NCBI GenBank assembly: GCA_013398295.1
Contig: VZSF01006565.1
Coordinates: 187,883 to 251,882 of the forward strand
Length of the DNA stretch: 64,000 nucleotides
Direction: 5' to 3'
Origin: Chionis minor
Lineage: Eukaryota > Chordata > Aves > Charadriiformes > Chionididae
Made by a program: the position numbers and the translations under genes. The notes beneath the pieces were generated by a model that saw nothing but the letters and a program-made list of their open reading frames with translations, ran no database searches and was not told where the DNA came from. How positions within the stretch are numbered: position 1 is the stretch's first letter; every line of letters starts with the position of its first letter. Of this stretch, positions 49,461 through 63,719 are shown in pieces.

Positions 49461-52400
49461 TAGACAGTACTGTCTTGGTTTATCCTATTCGGTGTAAATG
49501 CACAGTAGTTATTATACAATAAAAATTATTATTTCCAGTCAGGAAAAGAAGCAAGTGTAGAACCATCGTTTCTTTGCTCCCAGCGGACAATACTTGTGGC
49601 AAAAGGATATTCCGAACTGAAGGGTGATCATGATTCTCCGCGTGTCCAACCCAGAAGAAAGAAATGCTGAAATGGGGCATCCACAAGCTCTGTAGATTAT
49701 TGCAGGATTTTGACACATTGCCAAAACTAAATGTATAGCACAAACCAAAGACAAGAAATGGTATTTTTCAACAGTTCATAATTCATGCAATCTAAATGTT
49801 TTTTCATAAAGCCAACAAAAAGGATGCCGGGATTATCCTCCCGAGAAGTTTCAAAGGCCTGTTGCTAACCGTGAAGGCAGAGAACACTTAATAAAAGATC
49901 ATAGGAATATTTTAATTTGAAAGAATTCAGCAATCTTTGTATGGAAGCTGTTGCTATGTCTTCTCCTATAATTACATGTTGCACATATACACACAGATTA
50001 TTTTTTTTCGAAGCCTAAGAGGACTGACTCAGAACAAACCTGAAGTGCCACATTTCCTTACAATCCATTACGTGTATGTGAATTTCAGGTTGGTTTGGCT
50101 GCATTATCGTGGGAAATTAAATTGCAATACTGAAGCGACTGTACATCTTTGTGCACGGAAGCTTGCTTGCTGATAAAAATGCAACAATCAGAGCTGTGGG
50201 GAAAAAGAGATTAAAGCTGGGATAAAGTCTAATTTCAGGCCACACAGCATTGCAGTTTTATTCTAAATAACAGGCTGGAGATTTTAGAAGGTCAGCGAGG
50301 TATTTTCTTGTTGCAAGTCTCTGTTACAATGTCTGGGGCAGGGACTGTCTGTCACACAAAGACAAAACAAAATTATTGTAGGAAATGCTTGAATACAAAG
50401 TTCAAACAACAAAGGAAGTGGCTGCAGAGGCCAGAAGAGCTTGTAGCTGAGCCGATCTCTCTCGTTCTAGCCGTCTTGGCAGTTCACTGTGGAACTGAAA
50501 TGCCAGACCAGCCAGCGGTGTTTTGCAGGGCTTTTTTTGCAGAAGGAACTATATCCACCTGATTAATCCAAGGAGGAACAATCTGCATCTTATTTTGCCA
50601 ACAACACTGTGTAATAAGAGGGACCCACCTATAAATAGGCATACACTATTGAAAATACATGTTGGAAGGGGTCCTATGCCCCCAAGACCCTACACCCCTA
50701 AATACAGGTGTCTTTACCCCAACAGAAGCTTCTGTGATCAGGAAGTTCACGCCAAGGTGTGGGAATACCTGACAGAGCAAACAGGTTCCTTCCCTGCTTC
50801 TCATGGCCCCATTTTTTAATCTTACATCTCTGAGCTGGTTATACTGGCAAAGGGCAAAACCACAGCCTTCCACGCAAGTAACAGATAAGCAGGTATACAC
50901 TCCAATCAGAAGTCGACATAGTTCAGTTCAGTGTGGAATAACTTCTGTATTTTAAGGAGCAAAAGTTTTAGTTCCCTGCTGTTCAGTTCTAAAGCCAGTT
51001 GCTATATTTTTGTTACAACTTTTAAGTCCCAAAGATTCCCACAGAAATGTATGGAAGTTGCTAACAATTTGGATGGCTATGAAAGAACAGAGCTCAAACA
51101 AAAGGCACCATCCTCTGCAGTTTGTTAAACAGCAACTTTTCCCATTACTCACTACTTTCATCCACCCATCCTTCTGGGTAAGGAGGGATAAATATAGCTC
51201 AGCTCGCATTAATTCTGCATCATCTGGAGACATCACTAGGAAAAGAACTCACACGCACATGATGCAAGAGGGAAGAGCTGAAAGCCGAAAGTTACAGAGG
51301 TATAGTCTCTGCAAGCAATATATTGTGAATTAAGAGAGAGATATATGTAAACCTGACAACTACAAAAAACAGGTTTTACACTTCATGAAAATGAGAGAAA
51401 ATGCATGGGAAATAAAGGTGGTTTAGTTAAATTTAACTCTTCTTGAATCTTTCTGCTGGCGACTTTAGTGTTTAAATCCTCTCTTCTACTCTCCTGGCAT
51501 GCAAATATACTGACTTAGAAATCCTTCAAATCCAGTAACATGCATAATCCCCTTTCCTAGGAAAGATGAAGCAGAAAGAGTGCCTAACTGTAGACTGTAG
51601 ATTCTACACTACCTGCTGGTCCTCCAAGACATTTTTGTTCCAAGTTCTCCAGTCCTGCATCTAGCGTAACTCAGTCACACAGCGTTCAGATCTTCAACAA
51701 CTGGAAAATCATGTGTAAGCTAGTGGAAGAAGAAAGGAGCCCCGCACAGCTGGGAAGGTATTTTCTGCAGGAACTGCTCTTTAACAAGAAAACAGCATTA
51801 CTGTGAACAGGAAATACAGAGAAAGAATTCCAACTTGTGGGTCAGGCGGTCCTGTGACTACAACTTTTCAAACACTATCCCGCTACTTTCCAAAAACCTG
51901 TTCTTCTACACCCTTCTCGCTAGCCGAGCCGGAAAGTGGAAAGAAGGAAAGAAGCTGAGCCAATGCAATGCTTCGTTCATTGAGAACAGAGTGGTGCTCC
52001 ATTAGCTGCATGTTATGTTTTAGTCTCCAAGCCATCTGTCCAAATAACAACAACAAAAAAATATTTTGATAAGCCTTCTTTTGGTGAGAAACACTAAAGA
52101 AACAGCAGACTAAAACCAAAGAAACTTCCTGTTTATACTGCAGAGATGATTAGAGACAGACCAATGCTAAACTTAAGGAAATTCTTGTCTTAATTTTGGA
52201 ATCCAACTTTGACTCCATACACAGAAAAGTATCCAAAAATATGCTGATAGTTGGCCATCATACTAGGGACTATTTCCACAATCACAAAAGGACAGTTCAC
52301 AGCTTCGGATTAGTAATTGTCGCCGTCAAGTAAAGATGAAGATGGGACTGTTAACAATATAATATAAAGCTTTCCATGCTGAAAATCCCCGTCAGATGAG

Positions 52401-54719
52401 TAAAGCTACTTTCAGCTGATGGTGTTGGATAACTTATAGGACTAATTATGAACAAACTATTTCAGGCCCAGCAGAGAGATGTCCACATTATAAAATCAGC
52501 ATAGAAACAGATACCAGAGTTCCATATTTGCAAAAAAAGGCAGTGATTGAATGGACATGGAGAATAAAAACACGGCAGACTCTCCCAGGCTTCGTCTCCA
52601 GATCAGAACTGAGAGAGCATGAGTCACACCGTGACGGTGGAAGGTCTTTAGTTTCAAAGTTGACAGCGTAGCATATTTCAATACCATTAACTTGCCAAAA
52701 CCAAAAAACACCATAGGGCTCTGGTTTGGGATTTCTTTCTGGTAATGGTTATACCGGTGGATCTGAGTGACATAATAGGTCACATGATTATGTAGTTAGT
52801 TAGACAACCGTGCTACATTTGGGTCACTTACTGAAGATTCTGTACCTTGTTAAGACAGGGCTGGGTGAACTCTGTAATGAAAAGTGAAGGGTAAAAGAGA
52901 TTTAGTCACGGATGACGCTGTTTTTAAATTCAGTGAGAATAATATTACAAAAGACTTCATACCAAGCCGAAGAAAAAAGGTTCAGGAAGTTAAAAATATT
53001 ATTATTCATAAAACTTTTGCAAATTAATTGTCTTCCTCTCTGTGGAAAAAAAGAACCCCATGACTTTGTTTATTTTTGGTGGAGTAACTCGATTTATGTG
53101 ACAGAACTCAGCAAAAAGGAAGCTGTCATAACAAATATCATGGATCAAGACTACAGGACAGAGGAATAAAACACAGCTTTGCAAATTGAGCTCTTAGAGA
53201 ACTGGCAGTAACCAACAAAAACTACTTTATCCTCAGCTCAGAACTCTTGAGAAATGCAAACAGTTAATTCTCGTGATGAAGGGATAGAAATATCCACATT
53301 AGCCAGCCAAGTTTCTAGCATTATTTCCCAGTTTGTCAGCTGTCTTAGACTTCCATACTAAAACAAGAAGAAAAAGAAAGAAACGACCATTAGGCTGTGC
53401 TTTCTAAGAAGGTTCTGTTTGTAAATAGTTTTCAAAGCACTTCTAACCAGTAATTAAGAGAAACTTCAAAATTTCACGGCCTGAGAACCACGTGTTGAAG
53501 ATGAGGTTATGCAATAGCAGTCATGGATGGCTATAAGCAATGTCTGCCGGCTTGTTTAACCTTATGTCAATTCATTAACCTCCTATTAAAATATTTATTG
53601 ATAATTTACTAAGCCGTTTAGGAATTGAAACTTCATTATCTTCTCTTGAGAACGTGCACGGTGGGTCACATGCTGCTGCCGATACACAGCCAGGAAAGGT
53701 CTCCCCCAAACACGGCACTGAAGCCGGGTCATCTCAAAATGCAGTTCCACATGCGCATCAGATACAGCTGCCTGGATACAGCAAGTGGAGCCTCTTCTAA
53801 AAAATCCTGACTAACTTGGACCTGGTGGCTAACTTGGATACTTGTCTCTTCTTTCTTTGACCTTACATTTAGTACAAGCCTGACTTAAAAAAGTGGGGTT
53901 GAAAAAACATTAAACTCTTCGTGGAGGAAAAAAAAAACAACTTGGTGAAATTACCTCAAAGATGCAGCAGCGTGGAGAGTATTTCTGCTTATTCCATATG
54001 TTAAATCAAATGAAAGGATAGCAAGATATTAAATTCTGTTCTTTCCTACTGTTAATTTTTCATTATCAAGAAATGTGTACGTTAATGAAGTTACAGAACT
54101 GTCCACACCATCACAAACAGAAAGAAATTCTAGTTATAAAATAACCACAGGTCTGAAAATCTTCTGTTACCTGAAAATTTTGAGGGAGTCTGTTTTGTAG
54201 CACTAACCACAAATTGTTCTGTTTAAGCAGAAAAAACAAAGAGCAAAACAGTCATCAGCAACTAAAGAGGTAAGAGAGAAAAAAGAAGACTTGACAAGGC
54301 CACTGAAAGATTTTAGAGATTCTATTTTGAGCTTAACTACTGCTTACATGAATATATATATTTTCATCATACGGGCCCATAAACTGACATATTGAAAATA
54401 ATATTTTCAAAGTTTTATCTACAAGGAAATTTTATTACCATTCATCTTCTCCTTCTAGTGAATGGAAATGCATGTTAATCCCCATCTACTTTTACTATTT
54501 CAAACTGTATTCACTGTGCAGTATTATAATTTGTCTTTCAGTGGAAAGATTATAAGTAAATGTGTTTGTAAAAACTGATAATGATCAGTTCTTAGTGCTA
54601 TTTATGTGGGTTATTTTAAAATATAAAGAAAGGCATACCTAACATTTCTAAAGTGTCATTCACCTGCAAATTTCATGACATTTTACATATATTAATCAAT
54701 TAAGCCCTACCATACCCAT

Positions 54720-54835
54720 CTCAATTAAGCATTAATATCCCAATTTTACAGTTAGTTACACTGAGGATAGCTTGAAAGGTTAGCTGTCTTGCTAATACAA
54801 CTCAGGAATGGGGATAAAACCCAAGAATGACAATC
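54720..54835 (+). mobile_element. MIR-like core SINE remnant
   Basis: Contains ATATCCCAATTTTACAG, ACACTGAGGA, GAAAGGTTAGCTGTCTTGC and CTCAGGAATGGGGATAAAAC in MIR order. Diverged, partial. Confidence 0.65.
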
Positions 54836-57437
54836 GCTTCTCTGGGTGCAACAGAAAATGAAAAGCCTTTTCCCTCTTGTAGAATGGAAAATACAAAAAT
54901 AGAAGGCAAATTAATGGACAAAAGTTGGAGCTCTCACAGGACTTTTACCTTTTCTTGTCAAACAAGTTACTGCTTTACCAACTTCTCGGAGAGAGGTGAA
55001 TAGGTACCATCAAGAGATTTCTACAAGAAGTTCCACAAGCTGTGGTCCTGTAGATCAAAGCAAACACAGTGGCACAGATGTATAGTCCATCCTAACTTCG
55101 CCTCTCTCCACCCCTCAAGCCAGACTAAACTTCTTCAACTGAACTTCAGCTTTGTACCACTTGGAGAGGTGTTTTTCAGCTGGCTCCCTTGGAGCAGGTC
55201 CAGGCCACGTGTTTGCTTGTTTGAACAGTAAAAATGAAGGTGTCCAACTAACATAATTGGATATTATCACATCACATTAATTCTGTCAAACTCGCCGCTC
55301 TAACACCACTAGAAAAAAATGCTATTTCAATTTTCTATTTTGGTTTTAATACACCAGAACAGAGAAATGTCATCCTGTTTATCCTGTTTCTGAGATACTG
55401 TAGTCTGCCACTGATTATAAAATGGTAAACCAATGTGTTTCCAGGTGCAAATCCTAAATGTAATCTGTATTAATAACCATAACTGTGTAATTTTTCTGTA
55501 TGCTTTCAGTACTAATATCTAGAATTCAAAATTTACTGGTTTAGAAGTGCATTCTTATTATTACCTACATTATAATCCTTTATTGCTTTTAGTACTCTGA
55601 CTTGATACAGAAACCACTACAGGTTTCTTATTTTGTAACAGATTTCTGTATGTTCTGTGTGGGTGAATCAAAAACAGGTTACTTTGCTATATTGTGTTCT
55701 TGTGGTTTCATACTACCACTCCTCTCGGAGGGGTGAGTGTCAAACAACAGTCTCTTGGCATTCACTCTTGCAGATTTTGCACCAAATGAGGCAGGGATCA
55801 CACAGAGGTGACACTGTTTGAGCTTCATGTTCTTTTATCTTCAAGACTGGCATCATGTCCATGAATTAAATACCAGAACCGAGATTGTAGAGGCAACCTC
55901 CGTTCTGGTACTTCATTTTTTTCCAAGCCTGACCTAGCATGCTTAATGTTCTTTTAACGTAGAGTCACTGTGATTGTCATTGAGGTTCTGAGACAGATAC
56001 TTAAGAGTATATCTATAAGGTCACTGTATGAGGGAGAAAACCCGAGCTCCAAGTCCTACTGATGCAGATGGGCTGATCTCCAAACTGGCTCCACACTGTC
56101 CCTTACCAGCTGCAGCCACAGGCCACTCCAGTACTCTGCACACACTGCGATCACTTAATCAATGCTTTCTGTCTAACACGACTTCTCAGGTATGCTCTGA
56201 AAAAGCAATCTGACCCAATGTATCAGTTAATTAATTAGTGACAGCTCCCAGTGTTCCAGAAACCTGTTAGAGGACACGTAGAGGATGGCCATAACGCTGA
56301 GGTGTCTGCCAGCCCCAGCTCCTTGAAGAAGTAAAATCAGTATGCCAAAGAAGTCTGTAACATCAGTTTTCTACTCCTCCATAGTCTATATCAGCTAGAG
56401 GTTCCTAAGATCCTGCAGACTGTCACCCACCCAATACACTGCTCCCACCTGGTGCTTTTAATTGCATGAATGAGACAAGACACCAACCTATAGTGTTGCT
56501 GGCTGCCACTGATTACTATAGAAGTAGTGAAGAACATGTCCAGTTATATTGAGCAGCTTTATCTCGGGACAGATGAGCACCCTCCTTTCCTGAGTGAATT
56601 CCAACCAAGGAATTCCAATACCACCGGATCCAAAAAGCTCAAAATGTCCAGAAACTACACACCTGGAAAAAGCAATCGGTGACCTTCCCACCTGAGTGAC
56701 TGGACCATGCACGTTACTGAAGGAGCTGCAGGAATGTGCTGAGGCTTATCTTTTCCAAGCTAGGGTGGCAGCATCAGGAGAGAAATGCAATCTTATGCCT
56801 TAGTGAGCCAGCAACATGATCGATACACAAACTGAGGGGAAAGCACGAGAGGGATGCTAGAGAGCTTAATAACCTGAATCCTTGCCATCTGTGGTTGTTA
56901 TATCCAGGAATACACAAGAGGAATAGACAGGATTTTTAACTTCCTAGCCTACGTGGCACCACTTTGAAACCGGTGCTACAAAATTTGATACAGGTGGGGA
57001 AGGTGCTAGTGGGAACACAAATGTGAACAGCTGCACGCAGATGGTTGTCAGAGCGAGTTCAGGGTGTGAGGATTCTGCGCGCCAGCGATGCCACGTGTGC
57101 AACACTGGCTGCTGAGACTGTATGTCCTGCTCTCGGCTGCTAGCGAGCTAAGGTGTGTCACTGCTGGGGTACAGTCCTATAGGGTAGTCAATACTATACC
57201 AGCAATGAGCAAAGACTGCAAAACTGTTGGCTAAATAGGCCATTTCTTTCTCATCACTGTGGGTGATACGGAATTAAGAGATTCTGGAAGCCGTTTCTGG
57301 CCTTGAGCAAAAAGTTTCTGCAATGGGTACCTCCTCCGTGGTTGTCCACTGCCATACAGCATACATTCCCCACAAGCTGCCCGTGTTCTCCTTCCTTCCT
57401 CAGCTTCAAACAGGTATAATAAAATTGGGGCACTTAC

Positions 57438-57485
57438 CTCAGCTGGTCTCTTGTCTCATCCTGGAATTTCTGCCCCACTGCCACC
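57438..57485 (-). other. Small candidate spliced exon (minus strand), possibly MIR-derived
   Basis: GTTTGTCTCACATCTCCAG acceptor (exon starts 57485) and CTGAG|GTAAGTG donor (GT at 57437-57436) enclose 48 bp. The phase-0 reading carries an internal TGA, so it cannot sit between candidate LRMDA exons 1 and 2 as coding sequence. The donor side (57395-57440) faintly resembles an antisense MIR, a known source of cryptic donors. Low support. Confidence 0.15.
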
Positions 57486-60400
57486 CTGGAGATGTGAGAC
57501 AAACAGAAAATGGCACCTTCTCCTTTTCTCCCTCGAGGACTGTGGAGGCTGAGCTTCTACACTTGCCCAGCCTAGCACAGAGATCATGCCCTGAACTGAA
57601 AAGTCACGGAATCCAGATGGCTCTGCAGTGGTCTTCGGGTCAGAAACCCAGCGCAGCTCAGCATAATGTAGATACTTAGGCAGAGATACCCAAGTGGTCT
57701 ACTAACACCTTTACCTTCTAAGTGGATAGCTTTCAGGGCTTCTCCTGCAAGTTGCTTGTCTCTGTGGTGAGAACCAGCCGTGTCAAGGTGTCACCAAGTC
57801 ATCTCTTCTTCTGTGCTACTGAGAGACTCTTCCTCAGCATAGGCCTAGGCTACCTCTGGCAGGCCCGACCTCCTCAGGTCTCGTTTCTGACCTGTGTGCC
57901 CTTACAACATCATAGGGTTTTTGATTCATTGGTTAAAAGCAATTCAGAAGGCTAAAAAAATTAAAGGCTGCATTGCAGTCAGACAGATTTCTGTAATCTG
58001 GTATGAGACATAAAATGGGTGATGCATGTTTGATGGCAGTAAAGGGACATAGGCATCTCCAAGGCATTCCGGATATAATTGGAATACCTCACACAGGTGG
58101 AGGAAATGAAACCCGGCACGGGTCTGTTTCGTCCCAGTGCAGCAGACGATGAAGTGAACTGCCTGCTAAACAGGCCCCAAACTTTCTCTTGGCAGGAAAG
58201 AAATTACTTATTACAAGCGGAAGCCTAAAAGCGAACCGTGTACACAACTGGGACAAAGCCTGAGAGCATCTTAAACTGACACCTCAAAGTCACGGTAGAA
58301 GCGGAAGAAAAGCTTTTTAACAGCTCCCGGTGTGACAGTTCTCCCTCCACCGGAGCAGCCGCCCCAGGTTCCACACCAGCAGCCCACAATGTGCCTGAGC
58401 TACTTCCCTCCTTCGCTTGATGTATGTGTTCTCTCCGCAAACCTCTGCCATTTAAGGATTTCCCATTGTTAGGGGAAAACCAGCCTTGTTCAGGTTTCTC
58501 TCCAACTCCTTGGCACCTCACAAGTCAGGCACAAGGGTGAGGGGAGCGCTCCTTCACTTTGTCAGCAAGAAAATTTGTCCTCTGTTTGACTGTTTGATTG
58601 AAACAACTGGCTTTATACACGTTTCTATAATGCAAGACACTTGCAGTGATTCAGGTAGAATAAAAGCACTCAAGTTAGTTCAGCAATTTGCATAAGTAAA
58701 GTCGTTTAAGTTATGCTAAAAGGGTATTATGACCAAAACGTTATTATTAGAAACCAACACCCTGAAAACACTAACTACTGAAAAATGTTTTTGTCTACTT
58801 TTATAAATTATCCAAACGTTGTTCCTCATCCATTACTGACAATAAAACCTGAGTGACATGCATTATGCATTAAATATTTTTATAATCATTCAGAACTATT
58901 TGTATTAAACAGTGATAGCAGATAGTCACTTAAGATTTAAAACTGTTAAAGTTGATACAGTACGTATCAGAATATCATAGATTAGATTATGGTGTATATC
59001 TTCAGGCAATTTTATTTTATATGGAATGGAAGGGTGGAAGACTAAGCATTTTTAATCCAAAAAACTCTGCTCACTATTTGACCTAAACTGATAAAAGTCA
59101 GGAAGTTCACATCTGAACTTGTCAGTTAAGGATGAACTTTAGCAGTAAAGGACAAAGAATCAAAATCAGACACATAGGATATGAGCAGAGGTAAAAAACT
59201 CAAATAACTTTACATGCAGAAAATGAAATATGGAGTCAGTAGCCACTGGCTACTGTATCAAAGTCTGTATAAAGCCGTTAGGACGCTATAGCTGTTAGGT
59301 AATCTGGGAGATGAATTAGTGGCCATCTCTATCACAGAAGTCCAGTCACGCAACTGGTATTTTTGCAGAATCAACAGAGAGGATATGAATGAACGGTTCT
59401 CTAATTATTCTGGCAAGGCAGAGGAGGACATTCTGCACTTCATTCTCTGGTCTCATCAATCTGACATCTTTATAACTGTTAAATTAATTTTTCTGTACTT
59501 CAGAAGTCTGTTTCAGTTCTTAATCTTACAAGGATGAAATTCACCCTGCCTTACAAGGTCTTAGCAGTGCAACAGATCCATTGATATTCTAGTGTCCACG
59601 CTGAGGACAGGTAACTGGAGAAGACTTTGGGCGCTGCAGATCTTTTTTTTTTTTTCCTGGGACATTTCATAATATTCTACTAGAAAGCAGACCTAGGCCT
59701 TCTGGGAAGACATAAGGGCACTACTGATAAACATTGGTTCTATCCAGAGACATGCAGCCAAGACTGTGTAAAAGATACCAAACCATCTTTAGCCCAACAC
59801 TTCTCAAAAAGGTGTGTGTATATACTACAAACATCAATACACCCTACCCTGGGTTGGGTATTTTGACATCCCACGATTATTTACTGTTCGCTGTAAAAAT
59901 GTTATTGCTTGCGTTACTCCAGAATAAATATATAAATAGAATTACAATCCTGCCACAGGAAAGAACCTTATTTCCTTTCAACTTTCTTCTCGGTTACACC
60001 AGGCTGCTCACCCAGAACTCGACTGAAGTAATCTTGTCCTCTGCTACTGCACGGAACAGGCATCTTCGTGCCATCAGAGTCACAGAAATTTCAAATGTTG
60101 GCCCAAAAAATCAAGGTCAACTTATCTCCAAATCCAGAACCGAGCCCCACAAAAACTTTTTCTCATTGTCTTTATCACAAAAATTATTTTTAAAGGCATA
60201 TTGAAAGAAGCTGGCAGTTCTGGCCAAGAATAGCTTTTACCTCCACTGTAAAGAGCCCATTACAGAACCGCGGTTGTTTATATGAGTGCTGCAATTAGAA
60301 ATATACCCTTTAGAAAAATCCTATCTACCCTACATAGTTTTCATTATGAATAACATAAAATGGCATCAGGTTCTTATTTTTTCTCCTTTGGTTTATTAAC

Positions 60401-61369
60401 ATTATTTATTATTAACAGTAACAGATAAAAATGGATACCAACAGCCCAGGGAAAGTGAAATATCTTTTAAACTGGGTAGTAATGTTTACTGGTTTTCTTA
60501 GGTGTTATAATACGGGTCCAACCATTCCTCCTTCTTATTAACATACTTTGATATTAAATACCCTTAATCCATAGGAAGGTATCCTACTTAAATTTGTTTT
60601 TTCCCATTGAGATCATGACAAAAATGTGGGAATCAGACAACGGGTGATCACTGAACCGAAACAGCTGCTTACCACAGTCCAGTTGTGTTCATATAGACCT
60701 AAATGAAAAAATTTTGCCTTTCAGTCCACAGAGAGAAGATGCAAGCCCTAACTGAAGTAGCCACACAGCTATTATATTATCTCTGTCTTAGAGCTATTCA
60801 ACCGATGAATACTCTTACACAGTGTTAATAAATTACATTGCAAAAATGGTGTTTTGCTAATTGATTTTATCCTTGTATATTAATAACATTCAAACAAGGC
60901 TACCAAAGCTATATAATAATGCCATTTGTTCCTTTGTCATACTAGCATGGAGATTTTCTATGATCTCAAGGTCACAGGTAAAACCACCATATTGTTCAAA
61001 TCTAAAGAAAACAACAAGAACACTAACTTCAAATATTATAGAAACGTGGCAACTACTAATTCAAAGGGCCAAACATATGTCATCATTTCATTAATTTTAA
61101 ATCAGTGGAGGAATGAAAAACCTTGAAGCACGCTTGTTTCTGGTCACTGAGTAATGCAAAATATAGAAGTTACAGCAGCAGCAGCATATTTAATTCTGAC
61201 AAGAGAGCCCAGCATTCCCACAATTCCCAGTGTGGGAATGAGACAATCCTCTTGATGTGACCGTGCTATTGTACAGCAAGACACACTGCGTGATGTTGGA
61301 GCTTTTCTACAGGCAATGTGAGATTAAGTTCTTGTATTTTTATGCCATGGTAATGCATTAAATCATTTA

Positions 61370-61525
61370 CTATCTTATCCTCCTTAAAACTCTTTGTAAT
61401 CGATAACTAAATACCGGGACCCCATTTTACAGATACAGAGCCACACAATAAAGTTGCACACTGTTAATGGTAAACCTGGAAACGCAACTTGAGAGTTGCT
61501 AACTCTGCCTAGTCTCTGTTCTTCT
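61370..61525 (+). mobile_element. MIR-like core SINE remnant
   Basis: ACCCCATTTTACAGATACAG followed by CCACACAATAAAGTTGCACA and a degraded tail (AAACCTGGAAACGCAACTT) follow the MIR core order. Boundaries approximate. Confidence 0.6.
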
Positions 61526-62278
61526 GTGGCCGCAATTTAATAAGTTTACTTGAACAGACTGCTTATTTACTGTAAGGACTTGTGACCTTGGCCAAGCTGC
61601 TGTTGCCTTTAATCTCTGCTCCTGACACTAAAGGTAGTACATTTATCAGAGTTGGGAGTACGTGAATGAAGCTGGTCAGGAAAAAAACCTCTTTGCACTC
61701 ATACGCTTCCGCCTACTTTGTCATCCACTGAGGATATGAACTTTCTGTGACTGAAACAGAAAAAGAAGAAAGAAATATTTTTTTATGGAAAGAAATGACA
61801 TAAAGGGTAACTCTCTGCTCAGTTAATGAGAAATAAATATTACAATTAGATGAAGAAGGGTGTGTGCTTAGTTGTTTCTTGTTCTTAGTCTGTTTCAAAT
61901 CCTTTACCAATTCAGGGAATGGGCAGCTTTTGCAAGAGGACTGGTTTTTTAAAAAATGTATCTTCATTGAGACATTCCCTCAAAGGGAAACTTTCACAAT
62001 GCAAAATTTACTTTTTTAAGTTTTCTTGATTTCCAAGCAACTCATATTCCAAAAGTTTGCTGGAAAAAACAGCAAATATGCAAAAACCACACCAGAAAGT
62101 GCATTAATTTTTGAAGAACAAGTTTTCATTGTTCAGCCCTTCTAAGGTATTGAAAGTATTGACCGAGAAGAAATGATGCTACAGACACAGGAAAATTTAT
62201 AAGCAGAGTTTGTATCACCACTTCATAAGTAACCCTCTTCTTTTTGACATCTTCTAGGAGTTTAAATTTATCGTGTGA

Positions 62279-62297
62279 TTTTTTTTTTTTTTTTTTT
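62279..62297. repeat. T19 homopolymer
   Basis: Run of nineteen T. Confidence 0.95.
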
Positions 62298-62872
62298 CCA
62301 CTTTCAGCTTAGTGGTGGCTCACTTGTTTTGTCTCACTAGACCGCAGGGTAGAAGTGGCTATGTGTGTACTTTTAAGCTAAACTTGTATTTCCTAATATC
62401 TGGCACATTTTCTTCCTCTCCCTTTTCTTTCTTTACCTCCAGGTAAGCCACATAGCACAACAGTGAGCAAAGAGGTGAGATTCCGGTTGAAATGATGTAA
62501 TGCTGAAAATTAAATTTACACACAAGTGTTCAGAGTCTGGGTCATAGCTGGGTCACCCCTCTGAGTGGGAGGCAATCCAGCAAGGAGCCCTGGATAATGA
62601 TTTCTCTATGCTGAGGCCCCTTTCATGAAATATAGCACAAAGCTCTGCCTTGGTATCTGAATCTAATCTGATTCAATGTGTATAACTATTTGGATCGGTT
62701 GTGCTGTAGTAAGGGGTTGTATTATTTTGTTATGTGCTGTACTATGTCTCCTTTTCCTTTCAACTTACTAGCACCCAGAAATAAGCTTTCCAGTATCTGA
62801 ACCCTTACCTAGAGATAGTGGTTTAGATAAGGGCTGGCTGAGGCCTTTTACAGAATACAGTATATTGGTGGA

Positions 62873-62911
62873 GGGGGGTGGAGGTGGGGGTGTGAAGGGG
62901 GTTGGTTGGGG
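62873..62911 (+). other. Potential G-quadruplex motif
   Basis: Four long G-runs (6, 5, 5 and 4 G) separated by loops of 7, 6 and 6 bases (TGGAGGT, TGTGAA, TTGGTT), followed by a T-run. Canonical G4 pattern on the plus strand, which is the non-transcribed-template side only if the local transcript is plus; for a minus-strand gene the G-rich strand is the template. Confidence 0.6.
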
Positions 62912-63719
62912 TTTTTTTTTTCTTGTTCTTTGAACAAAGAAGGGAATTTGTCTGGGGTGTTTCTGCATGGTTACCTATGGCCAAGGCTGTTCTTTCTTAG
63001 CTGTATTTATGCCGTGTGCTCATTTGCATGCAGGTATAGCTATCACACACCCCTTCATAACCTTGGGATGAGCTTTCTGTAATGGCTTCCAAGTGGGTTC
63101 CTTCTTGCGATGGTGGAAGTACCTGCAGTACATCTCTGCCCACGTACGAGCAACCAGGCCTTCGCAGGAGGCTCAGGCTCATCTAAGCGATTCAGGGTGG
63201 TGGGACAGGCTTTGCAAAACACCTGTGAGTATTAAAAACACTATCACATCAAAAGGCAAAAAAACCTGCACCATTTCCTTCCACCCTGCCAGTCCTCAGT
63301 CTCTTGCATATCGCATCGCCGCTGATTTTGCGCTCTACCTGCAAGGGCTCCCGCTGCCACATGCCAGTTCCGCAGTCAGGCACGGGCTGACAACCACAGC
63401 ACCACGAGAGCGGCTGTCAGGGCCATTTTGCATGAAGCACACGCAGCTCCTACCCAGCGAAGCCCTAATGTGTTGATTTACAGAGTCCTCTTGGCTGACA
63501 TGGGAAAATGAGTCTGGTCATGGTTGATTTAACATTTTATGGGCAAAGAGTCAGCCTGCTATAGTAAGTTTGGACTACTGCAAACATTTTACACATTTAC
63601 ACACAAGTCCACGGGAAAAAAATATTCAAGATACTAAGTGGGTTTGATGCTCGCATCGCTTGAGCTCTGCTAAAAATAACGGAAGTTTCAATTAAATAAA
63701 GGCAGAGGGGTGTGCTGCA

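Larger units (their letters stand above)
44226..63719. other. Non-coding stretch between the two CpG islands
   Basis: Holds MIR-like remnants (49245, 54720, 61370), microsatellites near 46780, a G4 motif (62873) and a T19 run. A plus-strand pair CTTTACCTCCAG (acceptor before 62443) and AAAGAG|GTGAGA (donor after 62474) brackets 32 bp, too little to call. No gene recognised. Confidence 0.6.

Noticed and set aside
56488..56712. 74-codon minus ORF in a somewhat GC-richer region, possible old transposon
   Set aside because: I could not match it to any known element and saw no terminal repeats or duplications.
59734..60204. 156-codon plus ORF
   Set aside because: Starts on a non-ATG codon and shows no family motif; consistent with chance in a long AT-rich intron.
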